Part shown: positions 53,972 through 64,000 of the stretch, one piece after another | Layout of the letters: every line of letters starts with the position of its first letter | Numbering within the stretch: the stretch's first letter is position 1 | Assembly (NCBI GenBank): GCA_001687465.1 | Contig: LVLI01000364.1 | Span: 37,828-101,827 of the forward strand | Reading direction: 5' to 3' | Source: Halocafeteria seosinensis | Lineage: Eukaryota > Sar > Bigyra > Bicosoecida | Length of the DNA: 64,000 bases | Notes under the pieces: model-generated | Told to the model about the DNA's origin: nothing | The model's database searches: none | The model's input: the letters and a program-made list of their open reading frames with translations, nothing else | Translations under genes and position numbers: made by a program

Positions 53972-56361
53972 ATGAACAATCATGTGCTCAAGTCTTTGAC
54001 GGTTGGAAGCAGTGACTCCAGCCTCAACAAGGCATCAAAGTCTAATTATGGTGCTGTTTCAGGCCATTCTACGGCCCTCTCCAAGGGATCAAGGTCATCG
54101 CGCAACCCTCGAGGACCTGCCTCCTCACTGGAGTTTTTCAGTAGTGGACACAGCAAGGGAAATGAACGTGAAGAAACCAAACACGGAGCTAAATATGATG
54201 ACAGCCACGATTCAGATAGTGATGATGCCACGACGGATGAAGCTGGATCAAGTGGCGATGAGGAGGGGAGGGATGATGAAACGCAGGAGGCGCGATTCCT
54301 ACCGTAAGTGGCAGTAGCAAGGCTAACTTGGAATCTTAGTGCACCTATATATTTCTTTTCCCCTTGCTGCAGAGAGGATGCTTCCATGGATAAGTTCCGA
54401 AAGCGTCTAGGGATAAAGCTGTACGGGATGGAAATCCCTTCGCTTTATCCTGATTTTAACAGTATTCCTAAATCCATACCCCGTTCCATTCTGCTAGAGG
54501 CTGCCAGATATTCCAAGGCTCTATCCACAGATCAACCAGCAAACAAGGTGTCGAAAGCCGATTCCAAGATTATCCAAGGGTTAGCTATCGAGGACAAAAA
54601 AAGCATTGTTAGAGAGTATAAGCAGATGCGTCATAGCATATTAAGCAACATTGAATCTTCCGAGTGGAACGAACCGACGCCGGTTCAGATGCAAGCTATC
54701 CCTTGCATGCTGGCTGGACGGGATGTCCTTGGGGTTGCGCCTACAGGAAGCGGCAAGACAGCGGCGTTTATGATTCCTTTGATACTATTTTGCCTGTCAC
54801 AACATGTGGGCAAGTCCGCCAAGAAGAATAGCGGGAAGGACTTTAAGAGAAGACTACGAGCACTTGTTCTGGTACCTACTCGGGAGTTGGCATCTCAGAT
54901 TCAAGAAGAAGGGAATAGGTTGGCTGAGGGAACTGGTGTAAAGATATCTCTACTCACAAAGTCTGTCAACGCTGTAGAAGAAGGTAAACAGAAGGATAAA
55001 GGAAAACAAGATACGTCCGCAGCAACCCTTCCTTCAGCGGACATTCTCGTGTGTACACCAAAACGTCTACAGGATATGCTAAACACAAAACCTGACCAGC
55101 TACAGTCCCTACGTCATGTGGTTATGGACGAATGCGATCGTATGTTAGAGTTTGGTCTTGTAGAGCAAGTAGATGATATCCTCTCGCATTGCTCCGACGT
55201 GGATAAGGCATCTGTCAAGGCACCAAAAATACAGCGGTGCATGTTCTCGGCCACTCTCCCGGAAAACCTAGAGAATGTCTCGCTTTCCTTTTTGCGAGAT
55301 CCTATCCGGACAATCATCGGCAAGCGGGTATGTCTCCGTCTTGAGATGCTTATCTTGTCTGTTCACTTTAAGTAACTAGTAGTAAATACTTGTGTTCTTT
55401 CAGGGAGCGGCTGCTGATAGTGTTGATCAAAAACTACTATTCGTTGGGCGTGAAGAGGGAAAATTGTTAGAAATGCGCCAAATGGCTTCCGGGGGATTCG
55501 AGGCTCCAATGCTCGTGTTCGTCCAGAGCAAGGAGCGTGCAAAAGTAAGTGTTGCCCAGGGAAACCTTTTAGTGGTCCTTGATTCAATGCACGGTTACAC
55601 TTTACCATTGCAGGAACTGTATGGAGAGCTCCGTTCTGTATTTCAAAATAAGCTGGATGTTATTCATAGTGACCGTTCTCAAAAGGAGCGCAACAATGCA
55701 ATCAACAAGTTCCGTTACGGGGAGACATGGGTTCTAATTGCTACAGACCTTCTGTGCCGTGGAATCGACGTTACTGGTGTAAAATGTGTTATTAACTACG
55801 ACTTTCCCCAAAGTCCTACAAGCTATGTGCATCGAGTAGGGAGAACAGGCCGAGCTGGAATGAAAGGGAAAGCTATAACTTTCTTCACAGAGGATGACAT
55901 CGTACGTATCCCACGTTCCGCTATGAGTGCTGAAGTGGTTCTCACTTTAATATCTTCCGTGCAGAAGTACCTAAGATCAATAGCAAACCTTATGCGTCTT
56001 AGCGGCTGCGAAGTTCCTGAATGGATGTTGGAGATTAAGAAACCCAAGTAAGTTGGAGGAAACGTGCTAGTTGTAAGGGTTCCCCCTCATTAAGAGTTCC
56101 ACTGCGTTCATCCGCAGGCGTTCGGAAAAAAGAAAAATGGCAAAGTCTGCCCCAAAGCGACAGAGTATTTCCACAATTCCAAGCTACGTGAAACGCAAAG
56201 AAGCACATAAGCGGCGAATGATCAAGAATAGCAAGGAAGCCAAAGCGCAGGGAAAGCTGCGCAAGAAATCATCTAAACAAGAAGGAAAACGATCTGCCAA
56301 CGATGCCCAAGATAGCAGCGAATGGACTGAAGTTCCATCCGGGGGCATGGTTCCCGAATAG
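53972..56361 (+). CDS. DDX52: DDX52/ROK1-type DEAD-box RNA helicase of ribosome assembly
   Basis: Model join(53972..54303,54373..55327,55404..55544,55614..55901,55965..56047,56118..56361), 680 aa. Rok1/DDX52 acts in 18S rRNA processing in the nucleolus. Motifs in order: MDKFRKRLGIKLYGMEIP (Rok1-type lead-in); Q motif TPVQMQAIP; APTGSGKT; PTRELASQ; DECD in place of DEAD; SATLPE; VFVQSKERAK; ATDLLCRGID; and HRVGRTGRAG. The C-terminus has EVPEWML then a long basic tail. The N-terminal 110 residues are Ser/Asp-rich. Intron 55902-55964 is 63 nt without a stop, so it is invisible to ORF calling. Removing it restores FFTEDDI joined to KYLRSIANLM. Confidence 0.93.
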
Positions 56362-56439
56362 ATCAAACCCTGTCACAAATAATGTCACACACACACGCAT
56401 ATAACGGCTCACTACTGAGCCATTGTTCGTATCAGCGGT

Positions 56440-57471
56440 TCAAGAGGATTCCTGGCTTTGCCTTTTCTGTTTCTTCTTCTCCTCATTGCGCTCTTTTTTC
56501 AGTTTCAGGAAATGAGCATACGGCGGGTTAATTGGCTTTTGCCGAGGTTCTATATACTCGTACGGTTTCGCCTCTCCCGACGTACAAACTCCTTCTCCTG
56601 TAGCACCAGCTTGTTCCGTTGGTAATTCTAACGGGTATGACTTATCAGAGTCAAACCCGTGCAAATCTCCACACGCCACAAACGGAACCAGACATCGTGA
56701 CAGACCTCTCACTTCTTCGTCTGAGATCTCACTGACACCGACAGTCTCCTTTGAAGAGCACCGGTAGTCCCATCCTTTCATCAATGCGCCCATGGGAGGA
56801 ATGTATCCTTTCGGTGGCTGGAAGTTTTCGCAGACGACAAATGCTTCAATGGAGCTATTCCGACTGGATTTGGGTTTAGCGCATGTGACTTGCTCAAAGA
56901 ATACTTTCATTTGTGAGTACAACAAGGTGATATCTCGGCCTCTAAAAATTTTGGCAATAAAGGTTCCTCCCTCCTCCAGCACGTGACAGGTGATGTTGAG
57001 CGCCGCCAGGAGGAGCTGCGCTTGGACATATTCATCAATATCGTGCAGTCCCGTGACATCGGGGGCGCCATCCGAGACGACTAATTGAGCCTTTTTCGCG
57101 GCGTCATCGTCCGACGTACGGAAATAGGAGACGATTTCGTCCGCCGTGGCATCGCTCGTAATGTCTCCCTGGAGCTGAATGACACCCGGGATGGGTGCCA
57201 TTTCCTGCAGGTCCACCGCTACGATGATGGGCGTCTCTTTTTCTCCTCCATGTGTTTCGGCTTGACGCGAAGCGTTTTTATCCAATTCACGGCTCAATAC
57301 TTGGCTCCAGCTCCCTGGTGCAGCGCACAAGTCCACCACTCGAGTCACATGGCTGAAGACATCGAATTGTTCATTCAAGTGCAAGAGTTTGAATGCGGAC
57401 CGAGCCCGAAATCCTAGCTCTTTGGCTTTGCGATAGTAAATATCGCGCTTGTCCTTGGAAAAGCGACCCAT
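56440..57471 (-). CDS. FTSJ1: TRM7/FTSJ1-type tRNA 2'-O-ribose methyltransferase
   Basis: Single exon, 343 aa. FtsJ fold: start [20 protein letters not shown] with the catalytic Lys in the FRARSAFKL region; SAM-binding [48 protein letters not shown]; and [17 protein letters not shown], giving the K-D-K-E tetrad. The PP-KGY/PPMG...GWDYRC C-terminal features are typical of Trm7/FTSJ1 rather than Spb1 or Mrm2. Trm7 methylates positions 32 and 34 of the tRNA anticodon loop with partner proteins. The C-terminal ~100 residues end in a Lys/Arg/Glu tail. Convergent with DDX52 (78 nt between stops); a T-rich tract (on the plus strand) lies at 57484-57500 just upstream. Confidence 0.92.
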   Translation of the reverse strand: MGRFSKDKRDIYYRKAKELGFRARSAFKLLHLNEQFDVFSHVTRVVDLCAAPGSWSQVLSRELDKNASRQAETHGGEKETPIIVAVDLQEMAPIPGVIQLQGDITSDATADEIVSYFRTSDDDAAKKAQLVVSDGAPDVTGLHDIDEYVQAQLLLAALNITCHVLEEGGTFIAKIFRGRDITLLYSQMKVFFEQVTCAKPKSSRNSSIEAFVVCENFQPPKGYIPPMGALMKGWDYRCSSKETVGVSEISDEEVRGLSRCLVPFVACGDLHGFDSDKSYPLELPTEQAGATGEGVCTSGEAKPYEYIEPRQKPINPPYAHFLKLKKERNEEKKKQKRQSQESS

Positions 57472-57729
57472 CTTTTATGCATTTTTTTTTTTCTTTCTTT
57501 TCCCCAACAACAACACTTCCACAAATCGACGTAGTTTAGGCTTACTGAGGACAACTTCAAAGCTACAAGTGAAGTGGTCGCTGGCACGGCCCGTACGGGC
57601 ATACTTCCAGCTTTTACACATATTTGAATAGTTAGGATGAAGAGTTTCATTGGTATTCTCATAGAGGTCTACATAGTTGTGCGTTCCAACTAACGAGAGG
57701 CAACTTGAGAGGAGGACGCTGTGACTTGT

Positions 57730-59137
<1,408 letters not shown>

Positions 59138-59524
59138 CCAATTCGATACTATCCACAAGAAAAGTCAACAGAAGCGCTGGAGAAAAGAAAAAAAAGAAAA
59201 AAGAAAAGAAAACTACCCTAGGGTGGTACTTTGCTTGGAACACAATTCTTCAGCCCTATTGATTCTACTTGGTAAATAGTACTGAGCAACCAAGTGTGAC
59301 GAGGGTTTCCTCGCAAGGTCATCTTGACAAAATGCAAATGTACGGTAATACCCAAGCGTCGTACTGTGCAACAAACCATGGATGGAACACAAGTTAGGAG
59401 CCACTCTATCTATTTACTTTCTGTCCCAAAAAATTACGTGCAAATAACCACACAAATCCAGGCTCTATACAGTTGTTTGGCTATATACATTCCTACAGCT
59501 TCTGAGAAGCAAACAACGACTCTA
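59138..59524. other. Intergenic; purine-rich tract, no gene
   Basis: An uninterrupted A/G tract (about 59178-59213 on the plus strand) lies just upstream of ECHS1. Otherwise nothing was recognised. Confidence 0.45.
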
Positions 59525-62500
59525 CTAATGAACTTCTGCTTCAACTGAGGTGACTTGCTCAGTATCAACATCAGCGGGTTGGTCTTCCATATCAGTACAT
59601 GTAGGGTCAACGAGGTAGTAATCGGCAAAATCAGCAGGCCGGTCCTTCGCTGGAAGCAGGCGCATTAGGATACCTATGGGAAGGGCCAGCGCCCCCAACC
59701 CTATTGTCATTCCCCAGTGTCTAACCTCAAGTCCTGAAGTCTCCGTGAAGTTTCCACCGACTTCGACAATAAAAATCTGCAGAGCAATCGTGACAACGAT
59801 GACCGACAGGAAAACGGTATTCTTGTGAATGTTACGTAGAATCCTCCAGTCGTCTCCGATACTGCGTGAGTTGAATTCGTTGAACACCTGGGCAAACACG
59901 AAGGCATTGAAGATAAAGGTGTTCAAATATTCGCTAAATTCTTCCTCGTCAACGTGATCAGATCCATGATAGTCGGCTACTTGCGAATGGCTGATGTCGA
60001 ATGATGACCCATCATTAAGAAGAATGCCCATTAAGAGACCAATTTGGAAAGCTGACTGAAACAATATGTGCCTCCACATTTTCGGTGAAAGAAGAGAAGC
60101 ATGACTTGCGAACGGTTTTCGATATAATAAATCACGCGTAGGCTCTTCTGTACCCAACGCAAGAGCCCCCATGGAGTCCATAATAAGGTTAACCCACAAC
60201 ATCATCACAGCGTTCAGAGGCGGTTCTCGTTGAGTTACTGCTGCCAGAAAAGTGACCACCAGTGCAACAACATTCACGGTTAGCTGGAACTGTAAAAATT
60301 TACGGATATTGTCATAAACTGAGCGACCCCACATAACTGATTTTACGATGGAAGAAAAATTGTCATCCAAGATAACAATGTCGCTAGCGTTACGGGCAAC
60401 GTCCGTGCCACTGATCCCCATAGAGAGGCCTACGTCCGCTGCTTTCAATGCGGGAGCATCGTTAGTACCGTCCCCTGTTACCCCCACTACCGGCTTGTAT
60501 ACCCTGTTACCTCTTGTACTAAAATTTGTTTCCTCCCACTCCTTGATAAATCCCGGCATCAGATGCCTCCAATTGTATTCAGTGAATTCGATGCCCGGAT
60601 GCTCGTTGCACCACTCCTCTTCGGTTGTAGGTAAATTCCCGTTTATTCGCTTGACTAGCCAGTGCTTATCCTCAGGGGAAGACCTGGCCATTACCTGCAG
60701 ACGTGGAAGAATGCGGTCGATCTCCTGTATAGACATACGGCGAAATTCAGGCCCCTCCAAGACCACACCTCCGTCTGTGAGGATCCCACAGCGGCGGGCA
60801 ATGGCTTCGGCGGTGCTCCGATTATCACCAGTCACCATGCGCACACGAATACCGGCTCTCTGACAGGTGGCAACAGACTCAACCACATCGGGACGGAGTG
60901 GATCTTCAATACCCAGCATGACATAGAATGTGTACCCATTTTCTGAGTTGCTGCCTTCACTGGGGTCTTCCCACAAACCCAGATTCTCGACGCATTCCGG
61001 GCTGACGAACCATTCCTGATCTGTTTCTTGGTACCAAAGCTCTTCAACTTCAGACTGAGACTCTGCCCGATGCGACTCGGGAGTAGATTTAAGCTCTTGA
61101 TCTATCCTGTCCGCTGGACACTCTCGGAAACCAGGAAGATCCTTCAGAAGTAAGTCGATATAGGCATAGCCTAAGGTACGCAATGCATCATCTGCCATGA
61201 ATTTCTGGGCATCCTCAAGAATGCCGCGCTTGTTCTTATCTAGGGACTCAATTTTGCCTTCCGAATTTTGCCATTGTGTGCATCTTTGCAAGATCACTTC
61301 TGGAGCCCCAGTAATGAGAACACGTACCTTGGTATTTCCTGACTCATCTTGCCCGAGTTTATAGATGGTGCTTGCCATTTTTCTTGAGGAATCAAACAGA
61401 TGATGTTTTATATACATTCCTTCAGTAACCGTGCTGCTTCGGACGTGCTCTGGATCCCATCCAGCACTTCTCGCCAAAAACAATCCCGCCCCTGCTGTTT
61501 TACTCCCTGAGACGTCCAGCATCCCAGCAGCTCGTCGTTTCTCATCATTACTCTCTTGAAGAAAAGCAGTAGTATTGAGGCACACGTGAGGAATAAGGAT
61601 GTCAAGCAGGTACGAGGGTAGACGTGCATTTAGTTCCGCTGCAGTGTCCGAGACCTCCGCTGGATTGATCGTGTTGATGTCTCTCAGAGAAATATGAGTG
61701 TCAGGGGTGTAAATTGCCGAAACGCTCATTTGGTTTTGTGTCAAGGTTCCTGTCTTATCTGAGCAAATGTCCGTGGCATTCCCCATTGTTTCGCAAGCTG
61801 AAAGGACTCTGACCAGGTTCTTATCCCTCATCATCTTCATGGTTGAGTATGCCAATGAAATTGTTACAGCCAAAGGTAACCCTTCAGGGATGGCCACCAC
61901 AATTATGGTTACGCCAATAATGAATGCACGCAAAACCCACTTCCCAGCGCCACCTTCGTCGTCAATCACGTCTGGAGAAGTCCCTATCATTATCATCATG
62001 GAAATAAAGGTTAATACAGCTGCGACAATGCCAAAATAGCCGATTTTCTTAACCATGATTTCAAGCTTTTCCTGAAGAGGCGTATCCTTAGTCTCCTGGG
62101 CCGTCGCTTTTCGTATCCGACCTTGCATGGAGAGTTCACCAACTGCGACTACAAGCATACGAGCTGTACCACTGGAAACTTGCATTCCCGAAAGTACAAC
62201 AGGTCTTTTGTGAGGATCACACGGCAGTTCATCGGATTCTCCTGTCAAATTTGCACTGGACAATTTGCATTTGTCGGAAGCAACACAGAGTCCATCAGCT
62301 GGCACTTGTGCACCTCCTTCCAATTCTACAATGTCTCCTACGACAATGTCCGGGCTATGTAACTCTACCTTGTGACCACCTCGAATAGTGGTAACGCGAA
62401 GCTCAGAGTCAGAAGCACTTTCCAGCTTGAGGAATTGCAACTGTTTTTTGTAGTCGTTACCGGCCGAAACTGTAGAGACGACCAGTACCGCAATCAGAAT

Positions 62501-63369
62501 GGCGACACCGTCGACCCAACCTTGTTCTCCGGATTCATGTTGTTCATAGGCACCAATTCCTAATGAAATCAAAGCTGCAAATACTAGGATAATCAGTACG
62601 GGGTCCTTGAAGGCTTCCTTGAAGAGCTTCCAGAAGCTGTCGAAAGGACGCGGTGGCATTGCATTGGAGTAAAATCTGTAGCATGAATGAGATGAACAAT
62701 TCCAACCTGTATCGTCGGATAATAACAAGCAGTAAGCACTTACATTTCCCGTCGAATGGAGAGATCCTGGTGGTCCCCTGGTACACCACTGTGCAAATCC
62801 GTCTTTAATTTGCTCGCTAACCCGAGTGGGCCGCCGGCTTCTGCCAGATGGCGTTTACAGGATTCCTCTTCGCCAAATTCCACCAAACTGCATAGTTCAG
62901 AAACTGATACACCAAACCCTTTTCGACGTTGCTTATCATGTTCTGAGAAGTGGAGCTGCTCAACATTGGGGCCGTCTGCGCCCGCTTCTTTGGTAGCAGT
63001 GGCCTCTTCAATAGTCGACAATCCCGCACCCGATGCGGTTTTAGCTACCCCATTCGTTTTTTCATTCGCCGTCGTCTTCTCGGGAATTTCTATACCGATG
63101 GACTCTGCCTCTGCACCACTTGGAGTCTCATCTCCTGAAGCAGTAGAGTGCGCAGATGTCATAAGATGGGCACTGTAGGTCTCATCCTGGCTGGAGGCTG
63201 GGATCACAGCCCCCGTTTGTTGCTCGGACGGCGGGTTTTCATTGCCATCTGCTGGTTGCTCGTTTGAAGAATCCATGCTTATGTGTTTTCTACCACTTAG
63301 TGAACTGTACAAGCCTGAAAACGCCTCCGATACAGCTTTAGAGGACTTGTGTTCAAGCGGGAAAAGCAC
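59525..63369 (-). CDS. P-type Ca2+-ATPase, plasma-membrane/auto-inhibited type (P2B)
   Basis: Model complement(join(59525..62675,62744..63369)), 1258 aa, one intron of 68 nt. It exports Ca2+ from the cytosol using ATP. Motifs: PFDSFWKLFKEAFKDPVLIIL at the first spans; PEGLPLAVTISLAYS (Ca-binding span 4); DKTGTLTQNQM phosphorylation site; VTGDN; GDGTNDAPALKAADVGLSMG; and VALVVTFLAAVT...LMWVNLIMDSMGALALGTE (span 6). These, and the lack of SERCA-type N-terminal features, fit P2B pumps. The N-terminal ~180 residues are acidic/Ser-rich and end in a basic KQRRKGFGV stretch, where plant pumps keep a calmodulin-binding autoinhibitor; here that is inference. The start at 63369 is the first ATG; one at 63276 (MDSSNEQ) is an alternative. 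Confidence 0.94.
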
Positions 63370-64000
63370 GAGGCCCTCTCTTCAAGGTCTGAAACACAGC
63401 GATTCCTTGCTTGGACGCTGCTCAAGCGTAAGGGAATATAAGATGAACTTTCTTAATTGTCTGTAGATGCGAGTATCAGCGGATTTTGTCACTGTCCACT
63501 GCAGCAAAGTTTGGCCGTGTACGACCACACACGAGGGACAAAGTAAAGGGGAGTTCAAAGGGAACAAAAAAGGGCGCCGAAAGCTGCCCAGCGAGGAGTT
63601 GGTAGACTTCCGGCCAGGTCACACTAAGTTCAGCACGCGTCAGTTGGTAGTATAGACTGCTGAAACGCGATACAATCCTATGTTGTATCGTTTAGGCCGA
63701 AAGTGCCATGTACTGACAACCCAGAGCCATTCCGTATGTCGGTTATAGTCCGTTGGACGTAACTTGGAGCTTTCTCCGTTCGTCCTCCGGGCTTCAAGCC
63801 CGGATCTCCTCATTAGCCTGTATCGCCTATGGTGGTTGTACAACAACAATGTAGGGATGGTGTGTGTATTCAACTTCAACTATAGTAAGTACCCGTTAGC
63901 CGAGGCTACGCCTCCCATCATACGCCGTATTGGGCATTACTAAATGCAACCACTTGCGCAGCATTCTGCAGTTGCTCCGCTGCACCGAACAGCTTAGGCG
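63370..64000. other. Right-edge intergenic sequence, no gene seen
   Basis: It contains the Ca2+-ATPase promoter side. A minus-strand ORF at 63640..63879 has no recognisable feature. Short inverted words (CCGGGCTTCAAGCCCGG at 63787-63803, a perfect 8-bp-arm hairpin with a 1-nt centre) are visible. Confidence 0.45.

Noticed and set aside
53772-53975. 67-codon plus-strand ORF just before DDX52, considered as a first exon
   Set aside because: It ends in a stop at the DDX52 ATG without a usable donor, and DDX52 homologues need no such extension.
63787-63803. Perfect short hairpin CCGGGCTTCAAGCCCGG considered as a bacterial-type terminator
   Set aside because: There is no T-tract and the locus is eukaryotic; it is noted only as a palindrome.

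Overview
This window is nuclear DNA from a microbial eukaryote. I could model about 28 protein genes. Most are split by short GT-AG introns, roughly 70 in total and mostly 55 to 90 nt, with donors such as GTAAGT or GTACGT and TGCAG-type acceptors. Cycloeucalenol cycloisomerase points to cycloartenol-type sterol synthesis, which excludes animals and fungi. It fits an alga, amoeba or stramenopile-like protist. A class I-like PI3-kinase with an internal PH domain and a Ser/Thr-rich surface protein with GLUG-like repeats also fit a protist. I cannot name the species. No rRNA, tRNA, CRISPR or intact transposon was found.

Layout. 0-4.4 kb: the 3' part of COQ9, two small single-span membrane proteins, and the Hsp90 co-chaperone TTC4/CNS1. 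4.5-13.3 kb: a concentration of sterol genes, namely tail-anchored cytochrome b5, CPI1, ERG28, and an ERG26-type C-4 decarboxylase/dehydrogenase fused to two cytochrome b5 domains. One large disordered protein lies among them. 13.9-18.7 kb: a GRAB-domain golgin and the GLUG-repeat surface protein. 18.7-21.4 kb: gene-poor, with a decayed PARN/CAF1-type nuclease and a dispersed repeat. 21.4-28.6 kb: the intronless PI3-kinase. 28.6-45 kb: two paralogous secreted propeller-like proteins, PARG, TFIIS, an ING-like PHD protein, an NDUFB2-like complex I subunit and two unrecognised disordered proteins. 45-53.5 kb: tandem PCID2 paralogues (TREX-2), a sideroflexin and an ankyrin protein. 54-63.4 kb: DDX52/ROK1, TRM7/FTSJ1, mitochondrial enoyl-CoA hydratase and a plasma-membrane-type Ca2+-ATPase.

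Working together: CYB5, CPI1, ERG28 and the ERG26-b5 fusion match parts of one endoplasmic-reticulum module, the sterol C-4 demethylation complex and the cyclopropane-opening step next to it. Erg28 is the known scaffold, cytochrome b5 the usual electron donor of the C-4 oxidase, and Erg26 the decarboxylating dehydrogenase. Clustering of these genes, plus a protein fusion joining donor and dehydrogenase, is the most interesting signal here. Genes alternate strand and are packed in convergent pairs, with 3' gaps as small as 12 nt and one 4-nt CDS overlap.

All gene models were spliced by eye from reading frame, splice consensus and family resemblance. They have not been checked against transcripts.
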